Source of the DNA: an uncultured Sulfurovum sp.
Lineage (GTDB): Bacteria; Campylobacterota; Campylobacteria; Campylobacterales; Sulfurovaceae
Reading direction: 5' to 3'
Assembly (NCBI GenBank): GCA_913055205.1
Contig: CAJXJN010000002.1
Coordinates: 1 to 64,000 of the forward strand
DNA: 64,000 bases
Of this stretch, positions 15,441 through 24,758 are shown piece by piece. Numbering within the stretch: the stretch's first letter is position 1; every line of letters starts with the position of its first letter. The notes beneath the pieces were generated by a model. It was given only the letters and a program-made list of their open reading frames with translations, was not told where the DNA came from and ran no database searches. Position numbers and translations under genes: made by a program.

Positions 15441-17729
15441 TTATTTAGAGTTACCCTTTAGTTTCTCCCGTACAATCTGTACCGCTTTTACCATATGGAT
15501 GAGACTGGGCTTTACTTCCTCCCATTTCCGTGTTTTAAGTCCGCAGTCAGGGTTGATCCAAAGCTGCTCTTTCGGCAGAACTTCAAGCAGCTTTTCGATC
15601 TGTTCCACTATCTCCTCTACACTGGGGATACGGGGAGAGTGTATGTCATAAACCCCCGGTCCTACTTCCTGCTTATAGCCTACCTCTTTAAATATCTTAA
15701 GCAGTTCATTCCCGCTTCTTGCCGTCTCAATGGAGATCACGTCCGCATCCATCGCTTCTATAGTTTTAATGATATCATTGAACTCACTGTAACACATATG
15801 TGTATGGATCTGTGTCTCTTTTTTTGCTGTAGAGACTGACAGTCTGAAATTGTCTACTGCCCATTGTTCATACTCTGCAATATTCTCCGTACGCAGCGGA
15901 TACCCCTCTTTAAATGCTGCTTCATCCACCTGAATGATTTTAATACCGGCATTCTGCAGGTCATCTATCTCATCCGATATAGCAATGGCGATCTGCTTGG
16001 CTACTTCATCTCTGGGTTTATCATCTCTGACAAATGACCAGTTCAAGATCGTTACCGGACCGGTCAGCATCCCTTTCATGATCTTGGAAGTTTTACTTTG
16101 TGCATACGTTATCCAGTCTACAGTCATCGGTTCCGGTCTGCTTATATCACCGTAAATGAATGGCGGCTTTACACAACGGCTTCCATAACTCTGTACCCAG
16201 CCATTTTGACTGAATCCATAGCCATCAAGCTGCTCACCGAAGTACTCTACCATATCATTTCGTTCAGGTTCACCGTGTACCAATACTTCCAGCCCGACCT
16301 CTTCCTGAAATGCTACACACTCATCGATATATTTTTTCATCTCTGCTTCATACACATCAGATGAAATAAGCGATTTTTTATAGTCTGCTCTTACCTTTCT
16401 GAGCTCTGGGGTTTGAGGGAATGAACCGATGGTGGTTGTAGCCAGATCATCATAACCCAAAAGTGCTTTTTGGATCTTGATCCTCTCCTCATACGCTCCT
16501 TCTCTTTGCAGTTTCGTAAGACCTTGCACTCTTCTTTGTACTTTATCGTTATGTATGCGTGTAGAGTTTTTTCGTGATCTGTTCGCTGCAATGTTCTGTA
16601 CATAAAGCATTTTTTCTGATCCGCTGAGTTTCTCTTCACCCTCAAAAAAGAGTTTCGTAACCAAAGCAATTTCATCCAGCTTCTCTACAGCATAAGAGAG
16701 CCAGTTTTTGATCTCATCATCCATCTTCTCCTCATATTGAAGTGTAAAAGGTGTGTGAAGCAATGAACAGGATGAACTGACGATAAGATTCTCTTTGGGT
16801 ACCACCCTTGCTGTTTTTTCTAAAAGTCCAATGGTTTTAATGATATCATTTTTCCATATATTACGTCCATCGACCACACCGGCTATCAGTTTTTTACCAC
16901 TGTTGGCAATGCGTTCCAAACTCTCAAAATTTTTCTCTCCGTAAAGAAGATCAAGTCCAATAGCCCAGACAGGTGTGTGTACCAGTACTTTGCTTGCCTC
17001 ATTTGAATGTTCAAAATAAGTCGTCACTGCTATCTTGATGTTATCAGATACTTTTGCCAATCTGTCATAGCAGGGTTTGATAAGACTCAGGACTTTTGGC
17101 TCTACATCTTTTACAAAAACAGGTTCATCCATCTGCACAACGATCTCTTCATCCAGATCTGCTATCTCTTCCAAAAGTGCCTCATAGACCGGCAGGATCT
17201 TTGAGAACAGCTCATAGGTATCACCCCTGTCCACTCTTTTTGAAAGACCTAAAAATGTGACAGGTCCGATAAGATTGATCTTTGTATTGATCCCCAGTGC
17301 TTTTGCTTCTTTATATTCAGACAATATCTTTTTTGCATTGAGTGCATAGTTGTCTGCAAGTGACAGTTCCGGCACGATGTAGTGGTAGTTCGTGTTGAAC
17401 CATTTTGTCATCTCCATTGCTACAGCATCTTTATTTCCTCTTGCCATAGCAAAATAGAGTTCTTCTTCTTTAAGCAGTTCAAATCTTTTTGGGATCGCAC
17501 CTAACATAATGGCAGTATCAAGCATATTGTCATAGAGTGAAAAATCATTGGATGCAATGTAGTCTATCCCTGCATCTTTTTGGTAATTCCAGTGTCTCTT
17601 TTTTAGTATTGAAGCTGTTTTCTCTACTTCCACAAATGGACATTTACCTGCCCAAAACTGCTCTAAAACTTTTTTTAACTCTCTTTGTTCTCCAATTCTC
17701 GGAAATCCTGTTATGTAATTTTTAGACAT
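15441..17729 (-). CDS. metE: Cobalamin-independent methionine synthase
   Basis: 5-methyltetrahydropteroyltriglutamate-homocysteine methyltransferase (EC 2.1.1.14), 762 residues as usual. The C-terminal catalytic domain holds the zinc ligands in IHTHMCYSEFND and INPDCGLKTRKW. The start is MSKNYITGFPRIGEQRELKK, a standard MetE N-terminus. It makes methionine without B12, of interest because a complete corrinoid salvage operon lies at 44.8-55.9 kb. The roughly 70 bases before the ATG show no B12 riboswitch, so direct control by that element is not supported here. Confidence 0.97.
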   Translation of the reverse strand: MSKNYITGFPRIGEQRELKKVLEQFWAGKCPFVEVEKTASILKKRHWNYQKDAGIDYIASNDFSLYDNMLDTAIMLGAIPKRFELLKEEELYFAMARGNKDAVAMEMTKWFNTNYHYIVPELSLADNYALNAKKILSEYKEAKALGINTKINLIGPVTFLGLSKRVDRGDTYELFSKILPVYEALLEEIADLDEEIVVQMDEPVFVKDVEPKVLSLIKPCYDRLAKVSDNIKIAVTTYFEHSNEASKVLVHTPVWAIGLDLLYGEKNFESLERIANSGKKLIAGVVDGRNIWKNDIIKTIGLLEKTARVVPKENLIVSSSCSLLHTPFTLQYEEKMDDEIKNWLSYAVEKLDEIALVTKLFFEGEEKLSGSEKMLYVQNIAANRSRKNSTRIHNDKVQRRVQGLTKLQREGAYEERIKIQKALLGYDDLATTTIGSFPQTPELRKVRADYKKSLISSDVYEAEMKKYIDECVAFQEEVGLEVLVHGEPERNDMVEYFGEQLDGYGFSQNGWVQSYGSRCVKPPFIYGDISRPEPMTVDWITYAQSKTSKIMKGMLTGPVTILNWSFVRDDKPRDEVAKQIAIAISDEIDDLQNAGIKIIQVDEAAFKEGYPLRTENIAEYEQWAVDNFRLSVSTAKKETQIHTHMCYSEFNDIIKTIEAMDADVISIETARSGNELLKIFKEVGYKQEVGPGVYDIHSPRIPSVEEIVEQIEKLLEVLPKEQLWINPDCGLKTRKWEEVKPSLIHMVKAVQIVREKLKGNSK

Positions 17730-17798
17730 ACGTCATCCTTTAATAAATTATAATATGGTTTATAGATTATGTTGATAGTTGGTAATTAATAGGATAAA

Positions 17799-17961
17799 CC
17801 CGGATTATGCAATAGAATTGCCAAAGATTCTGCATGTGCTTGTTTTGTGGGTGCTTGCAAAGAATTTGAGGTTAACCCGTAGGTTAATGGATGATTTCTT
17901 TGTGAATGCCCACGAGACAATGATTTGCAGAAGATTGGTGATCTCTATTGCATATTCCGGG
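17799..17961. repeat. Long imperfect fold-back repeat
   Basis: The left arm (17799-17877), starting CCCGGATTATGCAATAGA, aligns with the reverse complement of the right arm (17882-17961), starting CCCGGAATATGCAATAGA, over about 80 bases at roughly 70% identity by eye. Only CGTA lies between. It could be two mobile-element ends brought together, or a MITE-like hairpin. Confidence 0.65.
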
Positions 17962-18292
17962 ATAAAGGGTGTGGAGGGTGTACGCCTGTGCGTCTAAATG
18001 CAAAGTATGTACAGTAAAATGGACAACGGGGAATATAGTGGTTCAGCAAAAGTGCCAAACGGGTACGAAGTTTAAAATAACAGTTGCAGTGGCAAGGTTT
18101 AGCTTGCGCTAAAGTAGTTTCCGATACTTCTTCAGGCGGGTCATTTTCATCCATGTCATGATCTGAACTGTCAGAAAGGCGCAGGAGTGAATGTGCTACA
18201 GAGACTTGACTATGAAGCTTATGCTCAACATTATATGCCAGCATCGCTGATAATGTAAAATAGTTTTTGCCAAAACCGCGAAGTAATTTCAC
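17945..18292 (-). pseudogene. Possible transposase C-terminal remnant
   Basis: A 115-codon open frame. Its first part (NYFTLSAMLAYNVEHKLH) recalls the LxAYNL-type tail of DDE transposases such as the IS1380 family, and the rest is poorly conserved in character (KPCHCNCYFKLRTRLALLLN). It overlaps the edge of the fold-back repeat, whose CCGG-ATTATGCA ends could be element termini. It has no good ribosome site. It may also be a chance frame. Confidence 0.3.
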
Positions 18293-18320
18293 TCTTTTTC
18301 CTCTTTAATATAAAATAATT

Positions 18321-18366
18321 GTCACTGCGAACACCCTTGAAAGCAAAGCGTTTTGAGAGCAGTGAC
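18321..18366. repeat. Palindromic repeat, GTCACTGC type
   Basis: GTCACTGC and GCAGTGAC bracket 30 bases with weak inner pairing. It resembles the GTCA(C/T)TGCGA dispersed repeats common in many proteobacteria and is distinct from the GTAG REPs. Only one copy is in the window. Confidence 0.5.
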
Positions 18367-18376
18367 GATTTTTTGC

Positions 18377-18399
18377 CTACTTTTTTCTAAAAAAAGTAG
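18377..18399. terminator. Hairpin downstream of purL, possible terminator
   Basis: CTACTTTTTT and AAAAAAGTAG form a 10-bp stem with loop CTA, 43 bases beyond the purL stop. AT-rich, with A/T runs that could serve the minus-strand transcript. Confidence 0.45.
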
Positions 18400-18441
18400 A
18401 AAAAGAAACATGCATACAACAGAACTCAAATACTTAAAGTA

Positions 18442-20664
18442 TTACAGATCCTGTTCAATCGTTCTTGCAAAAGTATTAAAGTAGATATCTTTTACTTTAT
18501 CAAGCGGAAGCTCTATATCATTCACTTTTACTTTGTCTCCGCCTACTTTACCGATAATACTTACACTGATCCCAAGATCCATCGCCATTTTTCCGAATGC
18601 TTCGATATCATCTTTCGCTACTTCAACCAGTGCTCTGCTTTGTGATTCATCAAAGATATCTCTACTTGCTTCTACTGCCACTTCAGCAACGATACCTTTA
18701 TTGGAAACAGCAGCCATTTTGGAAAGGGCAATTGCAATACCGCCCACATTCACATCTTTAGCCGACTTCAAAAGTCCTTTTTTGTTCGCTTCGATCACAA
18801 GCTCCCAAAGTCTAAGCTCAGCAGAGTAATCAAATGACGGCAACGTTCCGGCTGTTTCACCAAAAAGCTCTTTAATGTAGAGAGAACCGCCGAACTCACC
18901 TTTTGTCTCACCTAAAAGAAGTATATGTGACTCCTCTTCCTGGAAACAGGAAGGCAATACTTTATTCTCATCATCATTGAGTCCCACCATCGCTATGGCA
19001 GGTGTTGGGAATACACTCACTCCATTTGTTTCATTGTAAAGAGATACGTTACCACTTACAACCGGTGTATTAAGTTCCAGACAAGCTTCTTTAATTCCTT
19101 CACACCCCTGTGCGAACTGCCACATCACTTCCGGATTTTCCGGGTTACCATAGTTAAGACAGTCAGTGATAGACAATGGTCTTGCACCGGACATTGCGAC
19201 ATTTCTTCCAGACTCAACTACTGCAAGTGCCGCACCCTTTTTAGGGTCGATGTAGCAGTAACGAGGATTACAGTCAGAACTCATGGCTAACGCTCTGCCG
19301 TTCTCTTTGATACGGATACAACTTGCATCCAGACTTCCCGGTGCTTTCGTTGTATTGGTTTGCACCATAGAGTCATATTGGTTATAGACCCAGGCTTTAT
19401 CTACCACTTCAAGAGAAGCAAGAAGTTTTTCATATGCCTCCTGGTCAGCTACTTTTGCATAGTCATCTACACTTTTGGCATTCACTTCATCAAGATACTT
19501 GGGTCTGGCTGTTGGTCTATCTAAGATAGGTGCCTCTTCACTTACCGGAGCGATAGGCATATCTGCACATTTTTCGCCATGCCAGAAAAGCTCCATTCTT
19601 TCAGTATCTGTTACTTCACCGATCACAGCAACATCAAGGCCCCATTTTTCAAAGATATCAATAATCGCTTGCTCACTTCCTTTTTTAGCACAAATAAGCA
19701 TACGCTCCTGAGATTCAGAGAGCATGAAGTCATATGGCATCATCCCCTCTTCTCTTGCAGGTACTTTGTCAAGGTGCATGATGAGCCCTGCACCCGTCTT
19801 ACCTGCCATTTCAAATGCTGAAGAGGTAAGCCCTGCAGCACCCATATCCTGGATACCTACTACGTGATCTGTTTTGAAGAGTTCCAAACACGCTTCAAGA
19901 AGCAGTTTTTCTGTAAAAGGGTCACCCACTTGTACCGTTGGACGAAGCGATTTAGACTCTTCAGTAAAGCTGTCTGAGCTCATTACCGCTCCGCCCAGAC
20001 CGTCACGGCCTGTTTTAGACCCTACATACATGACAGGGTTACCTATACCGGAAGCCACACCAAGGAAGATCTCATCAGACTTTACAAGTCCTAATGAAAA
20101 GGCATTTACAAGGATATTTCCATTGTAACTCTCATCAAAACTTACTTCACCACCGATGGTAGGGACACCCATACAGTTACCATATGAGCCGATCCCATCT
20201 ACTACACCGCGTACAAGGTGTCTCTGGTATTTGTTGATCTCACTGTCACCCCTTACTTTACCAAAACGTAAAGCATTGAGGTTAGCCACAGGTCTTGCAC
20301 CCATAGTAAAGATATCTCTGAGGATCCCGCCTACACCCGTAGCTGCACCCTGAAAAGGCTCGATGAACGACGGGTGGTTATGACTCTCCATCTTAAAGAC
20401 AGCTGCCATACCGTCACCAATATCGATAACACCGGCATTTTCACCCGGTCCCTGGATAACCCACGGCGCTTTGGTAGGAAAACCATTCAGGTATTTTTTA
20501 CTTGATTTGTATGAACAATGTTCTGACCACATAGCAGAAAAAATACCGATCTCAACGATATTCGGGTGACGACCGTCAAGAATACGTAAGATATCTTCAT
20601 ATTCTTCTTTGCTTAGCTTATGGTTCTTTAAAACTTCATCTAGATTTTCAATCGGTTGTGACAT
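18442..20664 (-). CDS. purL: Phosphoribosylformylglycinamidine synthase, large subunit form
   Basis: ATP-dependent FGAM synthase (EC 6.3.5.3) of the small-PurL type that works with PurQ and PurS. The ATG at 20664 ([15 protein letters not shown]) follows AAAAGGACACAGTAT and gives 740 residues. A start 12 codons upstream has no ribosome site in the right sense. Conserved segments include [23 protein letters not shown] [32 protein letters not shown] and [16 protein letters not shown]. purQ and purS are not in the window. Confidence 0.96.
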   Translation of the reverse strand: MSQPIENLDEVLKNHKLSKEEYEDILRILDGRHPNIVEIGIFSAMWSEHCSYKSSKKYLNGFPTKAPWVIQGPGENAGVIDIGDGMAAVFKMESHNHPSFIEPFQGAATGVGGILRDIFTMGARPVANLNALRFGKVRGDSEINKYQRHLVRGVVDGIGSYGNCMGVPTIGGEVSFDESYNGNILVNAFSLGLVKSDEIFLGVASGIGNPVMYVGSKTGRDGLGGAVMSSDSFTEESKSLRPTVQVGDPFTEKLLLEACLELFKTDHVVGIQDMGAAGLTSSAFEMAGKTGAGLIMHLDKVPAREEGMMPYDFMLSESQERMLICAKKGSEQAIIDIFEKWGLDVAVIGEVTDTERMELFWHGEKCADMPIAPVSEEAPILDRPTARPKYLDEVNAKSVDDYAKVADQEAYEKLLASLEVVDKAWVYNQYDSMVQTNTTKAPGSLDASCIRIKENGRALAMSSDCNPRYCYIDPKKGAALAVVESGRNVAMSGARPLSITDCLNYGNPENPEVMWQFAQGCEGIKEACLELNTPVVSGNVSLYNETNGVSVFPTPAIAMVGLNDDENKVLPSCFQEEESHILLLGETKGEFGGSLYIKELFGETAGTLPSFDYSAELRLWELVIEANKKGLLKSAKDVNVGGIAIALSKMAAVSNKGIVAEVAVEASRDIFDESQSRALVEVAKDDIEAFGKMAMDLGISVSIIGKVGGDKVKVNDIELPLDKVKDIYFNTFARTIEQDL

Positions 20665-20818
20665 ATACTGTGTCCTTTTTAGGAGGTAAAATAAGTCCAT
20701 AATTATATTAAAAAAGTGTTAAGAGAGTGCTGTAACTTTACGGTGTGTTAGCAAACGCACCGTACGGGTTAATCTTAATTTTTGTATAATCCTTTAAAAA
20801 GAGAAACAAGGTAATTTT

Positions 20819-21499
20819 ATGAACAAGATATTACAAATGCTGCTTCTGCAGCAGGAACTCAATGATGCGACCAATGGTGAAGGCTGGGAAAAAGGTCTCA
20901 CTAAAAACGGAAAACAAATTGACTGGAAGCGTTGTACATACCTGGAGTGCGCCGAGCTTATAGAATCTTATCCCTGGAAGCATTGGAAAAATATAGATGC
21001 CAAACCTGATTATGATAACATTAAAATCGAAGCTGTAGATATCTGGCACTTTATCATGTCCCAGGGGCTTGAAGACTACAAGATGCAAAATCTGGGCTCA
21101 ATAGAAACTTTAGCTTCGAACATTAACAAACTGCCTAACTTTCAAACCTTTACAGCAGATATTACACCAACGACAAAAAACTATTATGAACAGATAGAAG
21201 TGGTTGAAGCACTCATGAAAACACTCTTTTGTGGTGAATCCACTGAAGCACTTATGGAGTCATTTATAGATGTGGCAGTACAGTCCGGACTCAATCTTGA
21301 TGCACTGTATAAACTCTATATCGGCAAAAATATTTTAAACCGCTTCAGACAGGACCATGGATATAAAGAGGGTACCTATATCAAGATATGGAATGGAGAA
21401 GAAGACAATGTAGTAATGCAGCGCATTTTAGATGAAACAGAGGATATCAGTCCGGAAGAACTGTACAAGGCACTTGAAAAGGCTTACCCGAAAGGATAA
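20819..21499 (+). CDS. dut: Dimeric (MazG-like) dUTPase
   Basis: A 226-residue all-helical dUTP diphosphatase (EC 3.6.1.23) of the dimeric type found in Campylobacter and phages. Metal-binding helices are visible: WKRCTYLECAELIESYPWKHWK (with ECAE; about residues 37-58) and NIKIEAVDIWHFIMS (E and D metal ligands). It removes dUTP and supplies dUMP for thymidylate synthesis. It is convergent with the lipoprotein gene at 21516, with 16 bases between them. The ATG at 20819 has only a weak ribosome site (CAAGGTAATTTT). Confidence 0.9.
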   Translation: MNKILQMLLLQQELNDATNGEGWEKGLTKNGKQIDWKRCTYLECAELIESYPWKHWKNIDAKPDYDNIKIEAVDIWHFIMSQGLEDYKMQNLGSIETLASNINKLPNFQTFTADITPTTKNYYEQIEVVEALMKTLFCGESTEALMESFIDVAVQSGLNLDALYKLYIGKNILNRFRQDHGYKEGTYIKIWNGEEDNVVMQRILDETEDISPEELYKALEKAYPKG

Positions 21500-21515
21500 G
21501 CAGTTTCTTCTGCCA

Positions 21516-22151
21516 TTACTCAACCATCCTGCTCAGATCCTTCTCTACGATCTGATTTCCATATACACTTACCTGAGTCGCTATACGTATATTTTTAGGC
21601 GAGTCATATCCGCATTCTGTTCCGCATTTTACCGTACCTATCAGATAATATTTTCCGGAAGGTACACCGTAGAATGCAAATTTCCCGTCACTGTTGGCTG
21701 CCGTGAACCGCAAATAGTTAAAGAGTCTGGGATCTGCTTTTTCCATCTTGTACCCGCCAAGATAACTCTCACTATACCACTGATCGGAATAACTGGTTTT
21801 AGGATTCAGATAGAGTCTTGTACCGGCCCCTACGACTCTTTTATCATACGCATCTGTCACATAGATAGAACCTTTCACTGTACCTTTTCCTGTCCTTGCC
21901 AGACGGTTATATTCGGAAACAGGAAAAGTGATACGCTCCATTTTCTGATCAGATATTTCGGTGATCATAGTCTCTTCTTCTGTGAGATTTGAATCCAGAT
22001 CCGAAATATCTACATCCTCTTCATTTGTTTCATCTGCCCAACTGTTTTGTCCTGAATCTTGTGTTGAAATAACCAGTTCTCTCTGTACACATCCGGTTAA
22101 AAGTAATAACATGACAGAGAAAGTAAAAAGTAATGATAATTTTTTAGTCAT
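21516..22151 (-). CDS. Lipoprotein with a carboxypeptidase-regulatory-like domain
   Basis: A 211-residue predicted lipoprotein: signal peptide and lipobox LLLTGC with Cys21 as the acylation site. An acidic linker (about 30-60) is followed by a beta-rich domain with features of peptidase-M14-like or transthyretin-like folds (GSIYVTDAYDKRVVGAGTRLYLNPKT, then SDGKFAFYGVPSGKYYLIG). Such domains act as spacers or binding modules in the envelope. No function can be assigned. It is probably monocistronic. Confidence 0.82.
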   Translation of the reverse strand: MTKKLSLLFTFSVMLLLLTGCVQRELVISTQDSGQNSWADETNEEDVDISDLDSNLTEEETMITEISDQKMERITFPVSEYNRLARTGKGTVKGSIYVTDAYDKRVVGAGTRLYLNPKTSYSDQWYSESYLGGYKMEKADPRLFNYLRFTAANSDGKFAFYGVPSGKYYLIGTVKCGTECGYDSPKNIRIATQVSVYGNQIVEKDLSRMVE

Positions 22152-22215
22152 AAATGTATTTCCTTATATTTGATAATTGTAATTATACTGTATTAACTTT
22201 AGGGAAGTATACGTA

Positions 22216-22545
22216 TTAACACTTCTTTTTCTTACTCTTGTCTAAAAAATTTTGTAGATATCCTCTTGCTTCTTCATTGCCTGAAAAGGCAGCCTTTTGA
22301 TACCAAAATGCTGCCTTTTGACAACTTTTTTTAACCATCACACCTTTTTGGTAGTGGAAAGCAAGTCTCCCTTGTGCATCCATCTCACCCTCTTTTGCAA
22401 AACGATGTAGATTTTTTACTTTTCTTTTTTCTCCATGATAATATTTAACCGTATTCAGTATAAACCAAATGGTAAAAAAAAGTAAACCAATAATGAGATA
22501 TAATTCTATATTTTCAACCATATTAAAATATTCAATGATCTGCAT
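22216..22545 (-). CDS. Membrane protein with Sel1-like repeats
   Basis: From MQIIEYFNMVENIEL (ATG at 22545, 1 base after the mnmE stop, preceded by GGGAAAATAAA) it has 109 residues. The open frame runs 19 codons further up into mnmE, which is less likely. One transmembrane helix (IELYLIIGLLFFTIWFILN) is followed by a cytoplasmic tail with one to two Sel1-like repeats (AKEGEMDAQGRLAFHYQKG and KAAFWYQKAAFSGNEEARG). Tight spacing suggests translation coupled to mnmE. The function is unknown; Sel1 repeats usually bind proteins. Confidence 0.75.
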   Translation of the reverse strand: MQIIEYFNMVENIELYLIIGLLFFTIWFILNTVKYYHGEKRKVKNLHRFAKEGEMDAQGRLAFHYQKGVMVKKSCQKAAFWYQKAAFSGNEEARGYLQNFLDKSKKKKC

Positions 22546-22546
22546 T

Positions 22547-23887
22547 TTATTTTCCCAAACAAAATTCACCAAACATTTTATCCAATATCTCTTCACTGTC
22601 ATAAGGTTTTGAAATAGAAGAGATCGCCTTCACTGCTTCTTGTAAATGGTATGAAAAAAATTCCAACTCACCGGAAAGCAATGGGGATTTTGCTTCTTCA
22701 ATGTCAGATTTTGCCTTAGTTACAGCCTCTATCTGCCGAGCGGATATAAGCATCATCTCCTCACCCTCTCCAATACTGTCAAAAAGCAGTTCAAGTCTCT
22801 TCGTAAGTTGCACAAAACCTTTTTTTGCACTCACTTCAAGCGGATCATATACTGAGATTTTTGACTTGTCAAAATGGGTATCAAGATCTGACTTATTAAT
22901 CGCAACAATGCAATGTTTATCTTCCAATGATTCAATAATGGAGAGTATCTTTTCATCTTCCGTGTCAAATGCTCTTGAACCATCAAAAAGTGCAATGATC
23001 ACATCTGCATCTTCGACTGAGTTCATAGAGCGCTCTATACCTATTTTCTCTATGGTGTCCTCAGATTCACGTATGCCGGCAGTATCTACCAGCCTAATAA
23101 TGTGTGAACCGATACGTACCTGCTCTTCGATCGTATCTCTGGTAGTCCCCGCAATATCACTTACTATAGCTCTATCGTAAGAAAGCAAAGCATTCAATAA
23201 AGAACTTTTACCCACATTCGGCTTACCTATAATTGCTACTTTAAACCCCTCAATGAGTCCTCTGCGACGATGACTGGCCTCTACTATTTGTTCTATTTTT
23301 TCTGTCAATGCATTTAATTGATGGAGAATGTTTTCCATAATATCATCAGGAATATCCTCTTCAGCATAGTCGATCATTACTTCAGAATATGCCAATGATT
23401 TAAGTAGTGCATCCCTGCTCTCATCTACAAAGGTTTTAAGTTCACCTTTCATCTGTTTCGCTAAGATCTTAGCTGCATCTACACTCTTGGCTTCGATAAG
23501 TTTCGAGATGGCTTCTGCTTCAGTAAGGTCTATCTTTCCATTGAGAAATGCACGCTTTGAAAATTCTCCCGGTTCTGCAAGCCTTACCCCGTAAGAGAGT
23601 ATAGTATCGAGTATCTCCTGTGCAACTATCATCCCGCCATGGCACTGGAATTCCACTATCTCCTCACCGGTAAAACTGTGTGGCGCAGCAAAGTAGATCA
23701 TGATCGCTTGATCTATAAGAGCATTATCTGCAGTATAAAGAGAGGTAAGATGTGCATATCGGGGGGTGATGTTGTTTAAATGTGAGATCTTATGAGCAAT
23801 GCCCAATGCGGCTTCTCCGCTTACTCTGATAATAGAGATCGAAGAGACACCATGTGCCGTAGCAATAGCAGCAATACTGTTATGCAT
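22547..23887 (-). CDS. mnmE: tRNA modification GTPase MnmE (TrmE)
   Basis: With MnmG it makes the 5-carboxymethylaminomethyl modification at wobble uridine of tRNAs. The G domain is inserted in the middle: GKPNVGKSSLLNALL (P-loop), DTAGIRES (G3) and NKSD (G4). The C-terminus FCLGK carries the catalytic Cys of the C(I/L)GK motif. I chose the start MHNSIAAIATAHG at 23887, which aligns with the usual TIAAIATA N-terminus; an ATG 7 codons upstream (23908) is possible. It overlaps the end of jag by 8 bases. Confidence 0.96.
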   Translation of the reverse strand: MHNSIAAIATAHGVSSISIIRVSGEAALGIAHKISHLNNITPRYAHLTSLYTADNALIDQAIMIYFAAPHSFTGEEIVEFQCHGGMIVAQEILDTILSYGVRLAEPGEFSKRAFLNGKIDLTEAEAISKLIEAKSVDAAKILAKQMKGELKTFVDESRDALLKSLAYSEVMIDYAEEDIPDDIMENILHQLNALTEKIEQIVEASHRRRGLIEGFKVAIIGKPNVGKSSLLNALLSYDRAIVSDIAGTTRDTIEEQVRIGSHIIRLVDTAGIRESEDTIEKIGIERSMNSVEDADVIIALFDGSRAFDTEDEKILSIIESLEDKHCIVAINKSDLDTHFDKSKISVYDPLEVSAKKGFVQLTKRLELLFDSIGEGEEMMLISARQIEAVTKAKSDIEEAKSPLLSGELEFFSYHLQEAVKAISSISKPYDSEEILDKMFGEFCLGK

Positions 23888-24758
23888 GGCTTTTGTTGTT
23901 AAACTCATTTATCACAACAAATTTCTTGCCTGCTCGACCTGTTTTAACTGCTACATATTTATCCGGGAATGCTTCACGTAGTTGTTCCAGTGCGATTTGT
24001 ACCAAAATACCATCGAGGGTACGTGTTTTGCCTCGTCCAAATTTTTCTACGTTTTCTATGACTGGCTTGATGTAGTTACGTATCATCTCTTGTTGAGAAG
24101 TCAGGAACTCTGCGATCTCAAGTTTGATAAAGAGTTCATATTTTGTATGTAACCAGTTAAACAGCATATAGGAGAGTGCATTATAACGATACCCTTCTTT
24201 CCCTATAAGCAGTGCCGCATCATCACCATCTATAAATATAAGTGCCGTGTTGTCTCTCACGTCCACTTCAACCACATCTATCTCAAAACATGAGTAAGAA
24301 AGAAGTTCTTTGAGTTGATCTTCAATAAGACGTGCCAGTTCATCATATACAACACTCTCTTCTTCGAACAGTTCATCATCCGATCTCTCATCTTCAGATA
24401 GTTTATCTACTTCAAAAAAACTATCTAAGACAGCATCTTTTTCAGTAGTGGTTTGTAGTGTAGGGGTAGTTGCTATTGATACTTCTTCTTGTTCTGCTTC
24501 TCTATTAACTGTTTCCTGCTTAACGGTTGCCAGGATTTCAGAAGCAACACTCTCCTCTTCGCTTATCTCAGGAGTCACTTTTTGAGGAACAGTCGTTTTA
24601 CATGTTGCAACAATGATGGCTTTTTTCTTTAAAAAACCTAAAATACCTTTTGAGGGATACTGAACTACTTCATATTGAAGATCGGTAATTGAACATGCTA
24701 ATTGTGTTGCAGCCTTTTGATATGCTTCTTCAAGTGTAGCTGCTTCAACTTTTTTCAT
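23880..24758 (-). CDS. jag: Jag/KhpB RNA-binding protein
   Basis: A 292-residue protein of the SpoIIIJ-associated (Jag/KhpB/EloR) family. It has an N-terminal Jag domain (about 1-50, EEAYQKAATQLACSITDLQYEV then GILGFLKKKAI), an acidic low-complexity linker (about 70-150), a KH domain around 165-215 (LIFIDGDDAALLIGKEGYRYNAL), and an R3H-like tail rich in Arg and Lys. It binds RNA and is linked with YidC in many bacteria. Its start codon shares a base with the yidC stop (24758), indicating translational coupling. Confidence 0.92.
   Translation of the reverse strand: MKKVEAATLEEAYQKAATQLACSITDLQYEVVQYPSKGILGFLKKKAIIVATCKTTVPQKVTPEISEEESVASEILATVKQETVNREAEQEEVSIATTPTLQTTTEKDAVLDSFFEVDKLSEDERSDDELFEEESVVYDELARLIEDQLKELLSYSCFEIDVVEVDVRDNTALIFIDGDDAALLIGKEGYRYNALSYMLFNWLHTKYELFIKLEIAEFLTSQQEMIRNYIKPVIENVEKFGRGKTRTLDGILVQIALEQLREAFPDKYVAVKTGRAGKKFVVINEFNNKSHA

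Larger units (their letters stand above)
17730..18441. other. Gene-poor 712-base region holding mobile-element debris
   Basis: Contains the fold-back repeat 17799-17961, a possible transposase remnant 17945-18292, a REP-like hairpin 18321-18366 and a hairpin 18377-18399. No convincing intact gene. Confidence 0.6.

Noticed and set aside
17730..17800. Cobalamin or SAM riboswitch before metE
   Set aside because: The space between metE and the fold-back repeat is about 70 bases and has none of the conserved cores.
18321..18366. Placing the GTCACTGC palindrome in the RAYT REP family
   Set aside because: It lacks GTAG at the stem foot and has a different core and a much longer centre.
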